DNA of 10,068 nucleotides from Oscillospiraceae bacterium (GCA_028694405.1 JAQUTM010000073.1:1-10068), one strand, 5' to 3'; numbered from the stretch's first letter, positions 1-7,525 are shown. Translations and numbers: made by a program. The notes: generated by a model not told the origin, from the letters alone.

Positions 1-28
1 GTCGGTTCGACCCCGACCACCGGCACCA
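1..28 (+). tRNA. 3' part of a tRNA, probably tRNA-Leu (5' part outside window)
   Basis: The window opens inside a tRNA. Bases 1-5 (GTCGG) pair perfectly with 13-17 (CCGAC) as the T stem around the 7-nt loop TTCGACC (6-12). Bases 18-24 (CACCGGC) are the 3' strand of the acceptor stem, 25 is the discriminator A, and 26-28 are an encoded CCA. The acceptor sequence implies a 5' end GCCGGTG, which together with discriminator A is typical of leucine tRNAs in Firmicutes. The anticodon lies outside the window, so the leucine assignment is an inference from the acceptor end only. Confidence 0.85.
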
Positions 29-70
29 AAAGACTTAACTTTCCTTTAACAGAAAGTTAAGTCTTTTTTT
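28..70 (+). terminator. Intrinsic terminator of the tRNA transcript
   Basis: A perfect hairpin pairs 32-43 (GACTTAACTTTC) with 52-63 around an 8-nt loop. The stem is extended by A-T pairs (28-31 with 64-67) and runs into a seven-T tract at 64-70. It starts directly at the tRNA CCA end, so it ends the tRNA transcript. Confidence 0.92.
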
Positions 71-83
71 ATACCCAAGATCA

Positions 84-92
84 TGATATACT
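84..92 (+). promoter_or_regulatory. Possible extended -10 promoter for the EFR1 remnant
   Basis: TGATATACT at 84-92 reads as an extended -10 element (TGn followed by TATACT). The region 17 bp upstream is the terminator T-tract, so there is no good -35 (TTTTTT at best). Initiation would be near base 99, ahead of the ribosome binding site at 132-136. It is probably the old promoter of the decayed gene that follows. Confidence 0.35.
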
Positions 93-145
93 AAGCCAAA
101 TACAGAGCCAAATATTATTTTATATAATTTTAGGAGTAGTAGAAA

Positions 146-846
146 ACGGTTGAAATATATTTTAGCGGAACCGGCAATACAAAGCATTGTGCACAAAAAC
201 TAATTTTAATGCCAGATAGTCACGCTGCGTGTATTGCTTTGGAAAGTGATAGTGCAGAGCAGGCAATTAAAGATAATGATTTAATCATCTACACATATGC
301 AACCCCGTTTTTTAATGTACCAATTTTTGTGCGTGACTATATAAAAAGTAAACGAGGATTGTGAAACCGCAAAAAATCTTTTGTCTTAACATAATGGGGC
401 AGTTTAGCGGTGACGGTATAGGGTGTACGGCGAGAATATTTACAAAATAAGGTGCTGAAGTTGTGGGTGGGCTGCAAATCCGTATGCCGGATTCTGTTTG
501 CGATAGCAAGGCATTGAAAAAGAGTAAAGTTGAAAATCACAGAATCGTTATGGAAGCGGATATAAAAATAGAGCAAGCTGCGGAACAAGTAAAAACAGGA
601 CAATATTTGCGTGAAGGATTGAATTTTGTTTTACATATCAAAGGGCTATTGGGACAGTGTCTGTCGTTTTACGGAAAAACAGCATATGATTCCGACAAAT
701 TAAAAATCAACAGTGATTGCACCGCGTGTGGCTTATGCGCCGGAAATTGTCCCACAAAAAATATTAAAATGGCAGATGGCATGCCCATTGCGGGTAATCA
801 TTACACCATGTGTTATCGCTGTATCAGCCACTGCCTGTTGTGCTAA
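146..846 (+). pseudogene. Decayed EFR1-family flavodoxin/ferredoxin protein
   Basis: Intact relatives have an N-terminal flavodoxin-like domain and a C-terminal 2[4Fe-4S] ferredoxin domain, and are presumed electron carriers. Here the first half (146-361) reads VEIYFSGTGNTKHCAQKL and on to FVRDYIKSKRGL, with the FMN-phosphate loop SGTGNT. The reading then stops at TGA 362-364 and continues in another frame (from about 364) as KIFCLNIMGQFSGDGIGCTARIFTK. A TAA at 448-450 follows where relatives have KYGAE. The ferredoxin half (463-846) keeps the first cluster motif CTACGLCAGNCP. The second cluster reads YTMCYRCISHC, with Tyr in place of its first Cys, and the usual C-terminal tail is lost to a stop at 844-846; traces in another frame reach about 916. 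An AGGAG at 132-136 sits nine bases before ACG at 146, where an ATG would be expected. A GTG at 463 could in principle start a 127-aa ferredoxin-only product, but its ribosome binding site is weak. The family call is by recognition of motifs; its status as a pseudogene rests on several independent lesions. Confidence 0.88.
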
Positions 847-953
847 AAGCGAAGGAAAAGGCAGCAACACAAACCGGACAAAGAAAAGCACAAAAAATCG
901 GGAAAGACCGTCCTTAATAGGATAAGATTGAACTACAGACAGGAGGTGGCATG

Positions 954-1811
954 ATGGAATGGATAGACAGCATAACCAAAGCGGTGGCATACATTGAAGA
1001 AAATCTTACAGAAGACTTAACCGCAGATAAAATTTCGGCTTATGTGCTGGTTTCGCCTTTTTATTTTCAAAAGGGATTTTCTATGCTTTGCGGGTTTACC
1101 GTGGCAGATTACATTAAGCAGCGCAGGCTGGCCGAGGCGGCGATAGAATTGATTTCTACGCGGCAAAAAATTATTGATATCGCATTAAAATACGGCTATG
1201 ATTCTCCTGACAGCTTTACCAAGGCGTTTATCCGTTTTCATGGTATTACCCCTTCCGCTGCACGAAAAAGAGGTGCAATGGTAAAATCCTTTGCGCCGCT
1301 TACAATTTCTTTTACATTGAAAGGCGGTTATAGTATGGAGTACAAAATTGTAGAAAAAGAGGCTTTTACGGTAGTAGGTGTGCTGAAAAAATTTAAGTAT
1401 GATGGCGCTATGACGGAAATACCAAAATTTTGGCAGACCTATTTCAGCGAAAAAAAGAATGATGGCGTATGCGGCATGTACGGCATCAACATAGACGAAG
1501 CCATGGGCGGCAAAGAATTTGAGTATATGATTGCAGATGACTACGACGGGACCGCCGCGGTACCCGCGGGTGTTGTTACAAAAACAATACCGGCTTTTAC
1601 ATGGGCAATCTTCCCATGTGTGGGCAATATGCCAAACTCTATGCAGGACACCAATAAAAAGATTTTCTCCGAGTGGCTGCCGAATTGTAAGGATTATGAA
1701 TTTGCGGCGGGCTACAATATTGAGATGTACAGCAATCCTACCGATTACCCCAAAGGCGTACAGGACGAAAAGTATTACAGCGAAATTTGGATTCCCGTTA
1801 AACGCAAATAG
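954..1811 (+). CDS. AraC-family transcriptional regulator with GyrI-like effector domain
   Basis: Cytoplasmic DNA-binding regulator of 285 aa. Residues ~4-107 are an AraC/XylS double helix-turn-helix: it starts MEWIDSITKAVAYIEENL, has the first recognition region around SPFYFQKGFSMLCGFTVADYIKQRR, and ends in the family hallmark SFTKAFIRFHGITPSAAR. Residues ~128-283 are a GyrI-like (SOUL/BmrR-type) small-molecule-binding domain, opening YKIVEKEAFTVVGV and ending YYSEIWIPVKR. This architecture is common in Clostridia and resembles the Rob/BmrR idea of ligand-responsive control, but no ligand can be read from the sequence. AGGAGG at 941-946 lies 7 bases before ATG 954 and only 4 before ATG 951; I prefer 954 on spacing and because relatives begin MEW. 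Both are in frame, so 951-1811 is the alternative. It is preceded by the dead EFR1 gene and followed by a terminator, so it is probably monocistronic; its target is not evident here. Confidence 0.93.
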   Translation: MEWIDSITKAVAYIEENLTEDLTADKISAYVLVSPFYFQKGFSMLCGFTVADYIKQRRLAEAAIELISTRQKIIDIALKYGYDSPDSFTKAFIRFHGITPSAARKRGAMVKSFAPLTISFTLKGGYSMEYKIVEKEAFTVVGVLKKFKYDGAMTEIPKFWQTYFSEKKNDGVCGMYGINIDEAMGGKEFEYMIADDYDGTAAVPAGVVTKTIPAFTWAIFPCVGNMPNSMQDTNKKIFSEWLPNCKDYEFAAGYNIEMYSNPTDYPKGVQDEKYYSEIWIPVKRK

Positions 1812-1900
1812 GCCACAGTAAGCAGGTAAAAGCTGTGCGCTTTTCTGTATGCTTTTAAGTGGGTAGCTGTAAAAATTTATTTTAAAATGAAACCAAAATC

Positions 1901-1937
1901 AAAGGGCGGTCATCTGTAAACAGGTGACCGCCCTTTT
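1901..1937. terminator. Bidirectional intrinsic terminator between convergent genes
   Basis: A 16-bp stem with a single T-G wobble pairs 1901-1916 (AAAGGGCGGTCATCTG) with 1921-1936 (CAGGTGACCGCCCTTT) around the tetraloop TAAA. The A-rich left flank and T-rich right flank allow termination in both directions. It serves the AraC-type gene ending at 1811 and the minus-strand operon ending at 1991. The T-tracts are short on both strands (TTTTGCTTT on the plus strand; TTTGATTTT on the minus). Confidence 0.88.
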
Positions 1938-1990
1938 GCTTTGAAAAAAGGATAACAGGATAGAATAAAAGCCGTTAAACAGGACGCTTT

Positions 1991-4597
1991 TTATTTAGAC
2001 GTGCCTGCTTTTTTACGGTTTTTCTTTTTTATAAAAAGAAGCGCAACAATGAGGATAATCAACACAAAAGCCCCTGCGGCTATCAGCCAAGGGGTATAGC
2101 CGTAGCTGTGTGGAAACACCACTAAGGTTAGGCTGCTACCCGCTGCCTCAAACCCATAATAGCTGCCTTGGGGCTGTAAAGCCAGCAGCTGCAAGCCTTG
2201 ATTTGTAGATACATACAGGTCAAACTTATTTAAGTCTTTGGGGGGAATATACCGAAAAACATGGCTTGAGGCACCGTCGTTTGGCACGGTAAGCGTCCAA
2301 GCTTCGGCTGCTTTACGGCTGTCAAGGTGGTATAAAGCGGCGTCCTGCGCCTGTAAAATAAGGCTGTCCAAGTGGGTGAAATTGCCCTGTACCAAAAGCA
2401 CCGATTGCCCGTTTTGACGCAGCTGTTTACTTGCCAAAGGCGTTACAAAGGGCACATAAACCGCCTGTACGGTTTCGTCAAAAGTTAAATCTGTATAGTT
2501 TGTTTTACTCCAGTGGGCATAGTAGCCTGCTTTTTGGGGTATTGGGGGAATTTGAGAGGTGTCCACGCTTTCGCCGTATGGAAAAGAAATAGTTTGCAGG
2601 GTGGCGTCGTCGGCACAAAAAGTGAGATTAAAGGTTTTAAACTGGGGGGGTAATGCCTCTACCGCAAGCAAGTCCTGATAGGTGATGGGCTGTGCTTTTT
2701 CTTGGTAATTTATGCGGTCTACGCCTGTCAGTGTATCGCTTACAAAATAGTTTTTGGTAAGCTCACCGGTGGCTTGCCCTGCAATGGCGCCAAATGCCTG
2801 TGTACAGCTTTCCAGTTTAACAAGAGCATAACAGCTTGCAATATCCTCTGCGGTGCCTGCAATGCCGCCTATGTAGGTTTCGCCAGTAACCAGACATTTG
2901 GCAAAGCAGCCGCGCAGTGTGGAGGCGGATTCTCCTGCAATGCCGCCCGCTTTGCCGCCGTTTGTAGTGGAAACAGCGCCGTAAATTTGTCCGTTTACCA
3001 CAATGCCCAGGTCCATTTTACCTACAATGCCGCCTACACAGTCTTTTTTTGCCGTTACGGCACCGCTGTTGGTACAGTTTAGGGTGATAGCTTTGGTTTG
3101 GTATTGGTAGCGATAAGAACGCCCGCCGGACACCGCAATGTCCTCCTCGGGGTCTACATCGTATTCAATGGCCATAGTGCCTGCAATGCCACCCACGTTC
3201 AGGTCTCCGTCCACAACGCCCTTGTTGGCGCAGTTTTCTATCTTGCCGTCTGTAATTTGGCTCATTTGTTTATCCGATACATCTTGATAAAAACTGTCCG
3301 GCTGGGCATGTGTGGTGGTGTAAACGTCATCAATCATGCCTAAAAACAGTGTCATAACGCTGTTCATTTGGGTGTTGGCGGCGCGGATATCGGCGGAGAG
3401 GGAGGCACCGGAAGCGCTTAACTCTCCCGTCAGACCCTGCATTTCGTTGGACAAGCCGGTAACAGAGGCAGTGATGCGGTCCTCCGCTGCGGTGTTGTCA
3501 CCGTGAGGGTCGTTGTAAATGTCCGTTAAGCCGGATTTTGCGGTATCCAGATATCCCGAAGCGGCAGACAGACGCACAGAGGCGGCAGAAGAGGCACTTT
3601 GTGCGTCTGTGGCTGTTTTATCCACCATGTCACTCAGTGTGTTTATCTCTGATTGCAGCTTTGCAATAGAGGTGCCTGTATATTGCAGCTTGATGTAAGG
3701 CACCATTTGGCCCACAATGCCGCCAACGTCTTTGCGGCCGTGTATCAGGGTATTGTTGGTACAGCTATCCATATAGCCTGCCTGGCGCCCTACAATGCCG
3801 CCTACATTATAGCCCACATGCGGGTAGCCTACGGCACCGTTATTGGTGCAGGATAAAATTTTGCCGTCAGAATAACCGGCAACGCCGCCTGTATCTGTGT
3901 GAGAGGGGACATTTTGGGCAGAGCGCAAATTAAGCCAGTCTATCTGGGTTAGGCTTTGCTCGGTAACGTTTACCTCGGTGTGAGAGGTATTGATTTGTGC
4001 GTTGTTTACACAGTCCTGCAAGGTGCCGCTGTTATAGCCCACAATGCCGCCTGTAAAATGGGTAGCGGCAATATAGCCGTATGCGGCACAATTTGTTATA
4101 GTGCCGTCATTTAACCCCGCAACGCCGCCCACATAATCGGTACCTGTAACCGAGCCGGTAAATACACAGTTTTGCACTGTGCCGTGGTTTATACCCACAA
4201 AGCCGCCAATGTGTGTTTGGCTGCCCGCAGGGGTAATGTTACCTTTCAGTGTAATGTCTTTTATAACGGCACCGGCTTGCAGTTCATCAAAAAAGCCTGC
4301 ACGAGAATTGGTGTCGCTGTAAGAAAAGCCGTTTATCATGTGCTTTTGTCCGTCAAAGGTTCCGCCAAAGGTGGGGATAGAAACAAAGTCCTGTCCCGCT
4401 ATGTCCAAATCGTTCATCAATAAGACGGTTTTGCCTACAGACCAGCTGTCAAGCTTGCAGTTATCGGCTAGGGTTATCAGGTCTTGGGTGGTGTAAATTT
4501 CAATGGTAGCGGCTTGGTCTGCGGCAAAGCTGCAAGGCGCCCCTACAATAAAAACCAAGCATGCAAGTGCTGTACAAAAAAGCTTTCGTTTAGTCAT
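1991..4597 (-). CDS. Secreted, membrane-anchored GLUG-repeat surface protein with helical insert
   Basis: 868-aa extracytoplasmic protein. Residues 1-25 form a signal peptide (KRK, hydrophobic core, CSFA then ADQA). Residues ~130-300 and ~450-620 carry about eleven GLUG-type repeats of the form GGI(V/A)G....G.I..C.N.G.V, e.g. at 131, 157, 183, 237, 266, 292, 469, 522, 551, 577 and 603; such repeats are expected to stack as a right-handed beta-helix. Between the two repeat blocks, residues ~305-440 are a Ser/Ala/Gln/Asp-rich stretch without repeats that looks alpha-helical and coiled-coil-like (LQSEINTLSDMVDK and following). Residues ~655-715 resemble an InlB/Listeria-Bacteroides repeat (PYGESVDTSQIPPIPQKAGY, HW, TFDETVQAVYVP). 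Residues ~836-856 are one transmembrane segment followed by KKKNRKK, so the protein stays anchored with its bulk outside. There is no LPXTG motif. Its start overlaps the transporter gene by 8 bp, and its GGAGG (4607-4611) lies within that gene, so the two are translationally coupled. I infer that it is the transporter's surface partner. Adhesion or cell-wall binding is an alternative; no enzyme motif is visible. Confidence 0.9.
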   Translation of the reverse strand: MTKRKLFCTALACLVFIVGAPCSFAADQAATIEIYTTQDLITLADNCKLDSWSVGKTVLLMNDLDIAGQDFVSIPTFGGTFDGQKHMINGFSYSDTNSRAGFFDELQAGAVIKDITLKGNITPAGSQTHIGGFVGINHGTVQNCVFTGSVTGTDYVGGVAGLNDGTITNCAAYGYIAATHFTGGIVGYNSGTLQDCVNNAQINTSHTEVNVTEQSLTQIDWLNLRSAQNVPSHTDTGGVAGYSDGKILSCTNNGAVGYPHVGYNVGGIVGRQAGYMDSCTNNTLIHGRKDVGGIVGQMVPYIKLQYTGTSIAKLQSEINTLSDMVDKTATDAQSASSAASVRLSAASGYLDTAKSGLTDIYNDPHGDNTAAEDRITASVTGLSNEMQGLTGELSASGASLSADIRAANTQMNSVMTLFLGMIDDVYTTTHAQPDSFYQDVSDKQMSQITDGKIENCANKGVVDGDLNVGGIAGTMAIEYDVDPEEDIAVSGGRSYRYQYQTKAITLNCTNSGAVTAKKDCVGGIVGKMDLGIVVNGQIYGAVSTTNGGKAGGIAGESASTLRGCFAKCLVTGETYIGGIAGTAEDIASCYALVKLESCTQAFGAIAGQATGELTKNYFVSDTLTGVDRINYQEKAQPITYQDLLAVEALPPQFKTFNLTFCADDATLQTISFPYGESVDTSQIPPIPQKAGYYAHWSKTNYTDLTFDETVQAVYVPFVTPLASKQLRQNGQSVLLVQGNFTHLDSLILQAQDAALYHLDSRKAAEAWTLTVPNDGASSHVFRYIPPKDLNKFDLYVSTNQGLQLLALQPQGSYYGFEAAGSSLTLVVFPHSYGYTPWLIAAGAFVLIILIVALLFIKKKNRKKAGTSK
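2860..4051 (-). repeat. Degenerate internal repeats encoding the GLUG motifs
   Basis: The plus-strand word CAATGCCGCC, which encodes the GGI core on the minus strand, occurs six times inside the surface-protein gene: 2860, 2938, 3025, 3715, 3793 and 4042 (start positions). Near copies such as CAACGCCGCC and CAATGCCACC occur elsewhere in the gene. The spacing is irregular and the block is interrupted by the helical insert, so this is a coding repeat rather than a simple tandem array. It could support recombination-driven gain or loss of repeats. Confidence 0.7.
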
Positions 4598-7031
4598 TTT
4601 TTTCGTCCTCCTGTATCTCTTGCGGGCTTCCTGCCAGTAAATGTACGTTTACGTCACCCTTAACGGTGGCGTGTACAATGCCGTTGACAGCGCCGTTAAT
4701 TGTGCCGCGCACATGGCCGTCTAACCGTACAAGGCCGCTGGTGCGCTGTGCCTGTATGGGCAGGCTGACAGAAAAGGAGGTGCGCTCGATTATTTTATCG
4801 CCTAAAAGCAGCATTTGCGGCAGCACAAACATTACAATGATAATAGATAAAATAGTGCCGCGGCCCAAACATTCGCCTATGCCTACAATGGCTGCTTCGG
4901 ACGTCATGCGGCCGATTAAAATACCCGCAATAGCCAAAACCGCACCGGAGGTTAAAATAGTGGGAAAAGCAAAATTCATGGTGTCGATAATGGCGTCCTT
5001 TTGAGACATTTTGTTTTTTAGCTCTTGGTATCGGCTGGAGATGACAATGGCATAGTCGATATTGGCGCCCATCTGTATAGAGCTTACGATTAAGTAGCTC
5101 ATAAAAAACAAATTGCTGCCTGTCAAATAGGGCTGCGAAAAGTTAATCCAGATTACACCTTGGATAACCAGGATAAGCAGCAGCGGCATACCTACCGATT
5201 TAAAGGTAAACAGCAGTACACCAAGCACCACCAATACCGATACTACGCTGATAACCAGATTATCGGTTTCAAAGGATTTGCGCAAATCATTTTGGCTTAC
5301 CGATTCGCCCGCAAGATACACGGGCTGTGTGTAATATTTGGCAGCCATGGTGTGAATTTCCTCTAAAAAGGCAAAGGTTTCGGCAGATTCCTGCGGCAGC
5401 GTTAAAAATACAAGCATACGGCTGTAGTTTTCTCCCTGAAGCTGCGCTTTGGCGTCGCTCATTTGCTTATGGGCGTCGTCTAAGCTTTCTTGCATATCAC
5501 TGTCCAGTGTTACATAGCCGTCCTGTACGCGGTCGTACAGATACAGAAACATATCCATGAGCGGCACTTTGTAGCCCGACAGCCCGTTTACCACCTTTGC
5601 GTAATCGGCGTCGTTTACGGCGTAGGCCGCGTAAATCAGCTGGGCCTGGTCGTAGTCCATGTCGGTTAACTCAGAAAACTGGCGCGGCGTCAGCTTGTCG
5701 GTTAGGGTATAGCCGTCCATGGCTTCAATGTTGGCAAGCCCCATGGCATAGTCTACTTCGCTGCGCTCCTCCAAATCCTTCAGCAATGCCTTTTCGCCGT
5801 CGGGGTTGCCTGCGGGTACAATCAGGGCAACCATATTGGTGGAGCTGAAGTTGGTCTCAATCATTTGCTTTGCCAAGGTGGTGCTGTTAAGCTTTGGGGT
5901 AGTAAGCATACTGTAGCCGTATACATAGGGGCATTTGTTTGAAAAAATAAATGCCGCAACTAATATGGCTAAAAAAACGGGTGGCACAATATATTTTGTT
6001 TTGTAAGCAAAGCGGCCTACAAAGGAGATGCGTGGTACAAAATTTTTGTGTTTTGTTTTTTCCATTTTGCCGCTAAACAGCATAAGCAAGCCCGGCATAA
6101 GTACAAACACCGAAAGCAGACTGAAGAAAATTGCTTTGATTAAAACAATGCCTAGGTCGGGGCCGATTTTAAACTGCATAAACAGCAAAGCTGCCAGACC
6201 GCCAACAGTGGTTAAGCTGCTGGAAAAAATTTCGGGTATGGCTTTGCTTAAAGCAAAAATAGTTGCCTCGCGGGCGGGGTGGGTTAGGCGCTCCTCTTTG
6301 TAGCGGTTACAAAAGATAATGGCGTAGTCCAGCGAAAGCGCCAGCTGCAATACAATGGTAACCGAGTTAGACACAAACGAAATGGTGTCAAGCCAAAAGT
6401 TGGTGCCCATGTTTATAATGGCGCTTACTAAAAAGGTGATGATTAAAACAGGTACCTCGGCAAAGGACTGGGAGGTGAAAATCAGCACGCTTAATACAAC
6501 AATGGCAACAATTACAATAATACCCTGCATTTCCGCGGCAATAATCTCCGAGGACTGGTCTCCAAGGCCGGTGGATAAGTACATATCATAGCCCGACAGC
6601 TTTTCTTGCAGCCGTGCAATGGTGTCCAAACAGCGGTCATCGGTTTCGTCATAGCAAAAGGTTAAGCTGTATAAAGCACCGGCGTTGTTAAAATGGTCTG
6701 CCGTGTTGTCAAAGGCAACGGCGTCTACGCCTTCGGTTTGCTGTATTTGCAGCAAAATGTCCTCTGCCTGTGCATAAGAAACATTGGCAATCATAATATC
6801 TGCCGTGCCAAAGGTGGTAAATTCGGTTTCCATAATGTCTAGGCCGATACGCGTTTCCGAGTGGCCGGGTAAAAAAGCCGAAAGGCTGTTTTCTACTTTA
6901 ACCCAGTTGCGAGAAAACACGGAAAAGATAACGGCTATGGCAAATAAAAGAAAAAACAAGTTTCTCTTATCTACAATAAATGCGCAAGCTTTTAATAAAA
7001 AGCTGCTTTCGTTTTTTTTGGATTCACTCAT
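4590..7031 (-). CDS. MMPL-family (RND superfamily) transporter
   Basis: 813-aa inner-membrane exporter, presumably proton-driven, substrate unknown (hydrophobic drugs or lipids are usual for MMPL). The layout is the RND duplicate: TM1 ~25-40, a large extracytoplasmic loop ~41-168, TMs 2-6 ~169-320, TM7 ~347-364, a second and larger loop ~365-588, and TMs 8-12 ~590-745. Both halves carry the hallmark Asp-Tyr pair expected in the proton relay: LALSLDYAIIF (D235, Y236) and IQMGANIDYAIVI (D659, Y660). The second loop includes a charged helical stretch ~510-535. After the last membrane segment there is a cytoplasmic tail (~752-813) with a G-x-V/I periodicity (GHVRGTINGAVNGIVHATVK) that looks like short beta-rungs, then an acidic end. 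The start is ATG 7031, sharing ATGA with the stop of the 107-aa gene; its own ribosome binding site is weak (GAGGG), which fits translational coupling. Its 3' end overlaps the surface-protein gene by 8 bp. It is full length, with no lesions. Confidence 0.95.
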   Translation of the reverse strand: MSESKKNESSFLLKACAFIVDKRNLFFLLFAIAVIFSVFSRNWVKVENSLSAFLPGHSETRIGLDIMETEFTTFGTADIMIANVSYAQAEDILLQIQQTEGVDAVAFDNTADHFNNAGALYSLTFCYDETDDRCLDTIARLQEKLSGYDMYLSTGLGDQSSEIIAAEMQGIIVIVAIVVLSVLIFTSQSFAEVPVLIITFLVSAIINMGTNFWLDTISFVSNSVTIVLQLALSLDYAIIFCNRYKEERLTHPAREATIFALSKAIPEIFSSSLTTVGGLAALLFMQFKIGPDLGIVLIKAIFFSLLSVFVLMPGLLMLFSGKMEKTKHKNFVPRISFVGRFAYKTKYIVPPVFLAILVAAFIFSNKCPYVYGYSMLTTPKLNSTTLAKQMIETNFSSTNMVALIVPAGNPDGEKALLKDLEERSEVDYAMGLANIEAMDGYTLTDKLTPRQFSELTDMDYDQAQLIYAAYAVNDADYAKVVNGLSGYKVPLMDMFLYLYDRVQDGYVTLDSDMQESLDDAHKQMSDAKAQLQGENYSRMLVFLTLPQESAETFAFLEEIHTMAAKYYTQPVYLAGESVSQNDLRKSFETDNLVISVVSVLVVLGVLLFTFKSVGMPLLLILVIQGVIWINFSQPYLTGSNLFFMSYLIVSSIQMGANIDYAIVISSRYQELKNKMSQKDAIIDTMNFAFPTILTSGAVLAIAGILIGRMTSEAAIVGIGECLGRGTILSIIIVMFVLPQMLLLGDKIIERTSFSVSLPIQAQRTSGLVRLDGHVRGTINGAVNGIVHATVKGDVNVHLLAGSPQEIQEDEKND

Positions 7032-7351
7032 TTGGCTTTGCCCTCATTTTCTTCGTAAAATGTTCCGTAGGTGGGAAAAATTCCTTTTTTGGTGTGGATT
7101 TCAAAGGTGATGGTCTCGTTGGTAAAAAAACCGGCAGCGGTGTAGTCCAGGGTGGATAAGGCGGTTTTAAGCTTTCCCCACAAGGTAATTTGGTTGGGAC
7201 AGGTAAGGCTGCCGTTAAAAGGCTGCTGCTCACCAAACAGCTCTAAGGTGCCCCAAAGGCGGCTGTTGCAAATATGCAGCACAATTTTGCCGTTGCGTTT
7301 GCCAAGCGGTACCAGTGTTTCAATTAAAAACACACGGGTTTCGGGTTTCAT
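7028..7351 (-). CDS. Small protein of unknown function, first gene of the MMPL operon
   Basis: 107 aa, not recognised. It has no signal peptide or membrane segment and is predicted to be mainly beta-strands: the pattern FLIETLVPLGKRNGKIVLHI, then GTLELFG, QQPFNGSL, ITFEIHTKKGIF suggests alternating strands and turns, ending in an acidic/basic tail (EENEGKAK). The start at 7351 (MKPETR) is chosen because GGAGGT on the minus strand (7358-7363) stands 6 bases upstream; a longer reading to 7438 would begin in the promoter region with a hydrophobic stretch and no ribosome binding site, so I reject it. Its stop overlaps the transporter start (ATGA). The position suggests a cytoplasmic accessory factor for the transporter, possibly touching its beta-rich C-terminal tail; that is inference only. 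Confidence 0.8.
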   Translation of the reverse strand: MKPETRVFLIETLVPLGKRNGKIVLHICNSRLWGTLELFGEQQPFNGSLTCPNQITLWGKLKTALSTLDYTAAGFFTNETITFEIHTKKGIFPTYGTFYEENEGKAK

Positions 7352-7363
7352 TTGCACACCTCC

Positions 7364-7462
7364 TTGGGCAACTATTATTGCATCTTTACAAAAAAATAAA
7401 ATGGTCAAAAAACAAGCAAGTGAGGAAAAATGGGACAAAAAGCACCAATTTGTTGGGCAAAT
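7364..7462. promoter_or_regulatory. Divergent control region: operon promoter and candidate TetR operators
   Basis: The 174 bp between the minus-strand operon (start 7351) and the TetR gene (start 7526) must hold both promoters. On the minus strand TTGACC (7403-7408) is a good -35; the best -10 (AAAGAT, 7382-7387) is at a short 15-bp spacing. The 8-bp word TTGGGCAA occurs twice, at 7364-7371 and 7453-7460. The first copy overlaps GCAA-6-TTGC (7368-7381), just downstream of the putative operon start. The second lies in ATTTG-5-CAAAT (7448-7462). These are the best candidates for TetR binding; the arms are short, so confidence is low. Confidence 0.35.
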
Positions 7463-7476
7463 GACCTATAAATACA

Positions 7477-7505
7477 TTTTGAATTTTATTAAGGGCGTGT
7501 ATAAT
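7477..7505 (+). promoter_or_regulatory. Probable sigma-A promoter of the TetR gene
   Basis: A consensus TATAAT lies at 7500-7505, 20 bases before the start codon region. The -35 is poor: TTTTGA at 7477-7482 with 17-bp spacing. The transcript would begin near 7512 and have a very short leader, with GAGGTG (7515-7520) as the ribosome binding site, so the true start could lie a little further upstream. Confidence 0.4.
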
Positions 7506-7525
7506 AAATAAAATGAGGTGATAAC

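Noticed and set aside
123..128. TATAAT just before the EFR1 remnant as its -10 element.
   Set aside because: Transcription would begin within the AGGAG at 132-136 and there is no -35; the extended -10 at 84-92 fits better.
3687..4051. Tandem-repeat or CRISPR-like look of the recurring CAATGCCGCC words.
   Set aside because: Spacing is irregular and each copy falls in frame on the GGI core of a GLUG motif, so the repetition is protein-driven.
2702..4423. Plus-strand reading frames (e.g. 2702-3082, 3098-3343, 3653-3856, 4172-4423), rich in Cys and Ala.
   Set aside because: They are antisense shadows of the GLUG repeats: repeated coding on one strand creates repeated open frames on the other. 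None has a ribosome binding site.
4666..6591. Plus-strand reading frames opposite the transporter gene.
   Set aside because: The minus strand carries an intact MMPL protein with both Asp-Tyr motifs across this whole span; the plus frames have no family resemblance.
7024..7236. Minus-strand 70-aa reading frame inside the 107-aa gene.
   Set aside because: It is out of frame with the protein that has a good ribosome binding site and an ATGA overlap, and its Pro/Ser/Thr-rich content is not protein-like.
7352..7438. N-terminal extension of the 107-aa protein to 136 aa, beginning MSHFSSLACFLTILFF, which looks like a signal or membrane segment.
   Set aside because: The extension has no ribosome binding site and covers the likely promoter, while GGAGGT stands 6 bases before the ATG at 7351.
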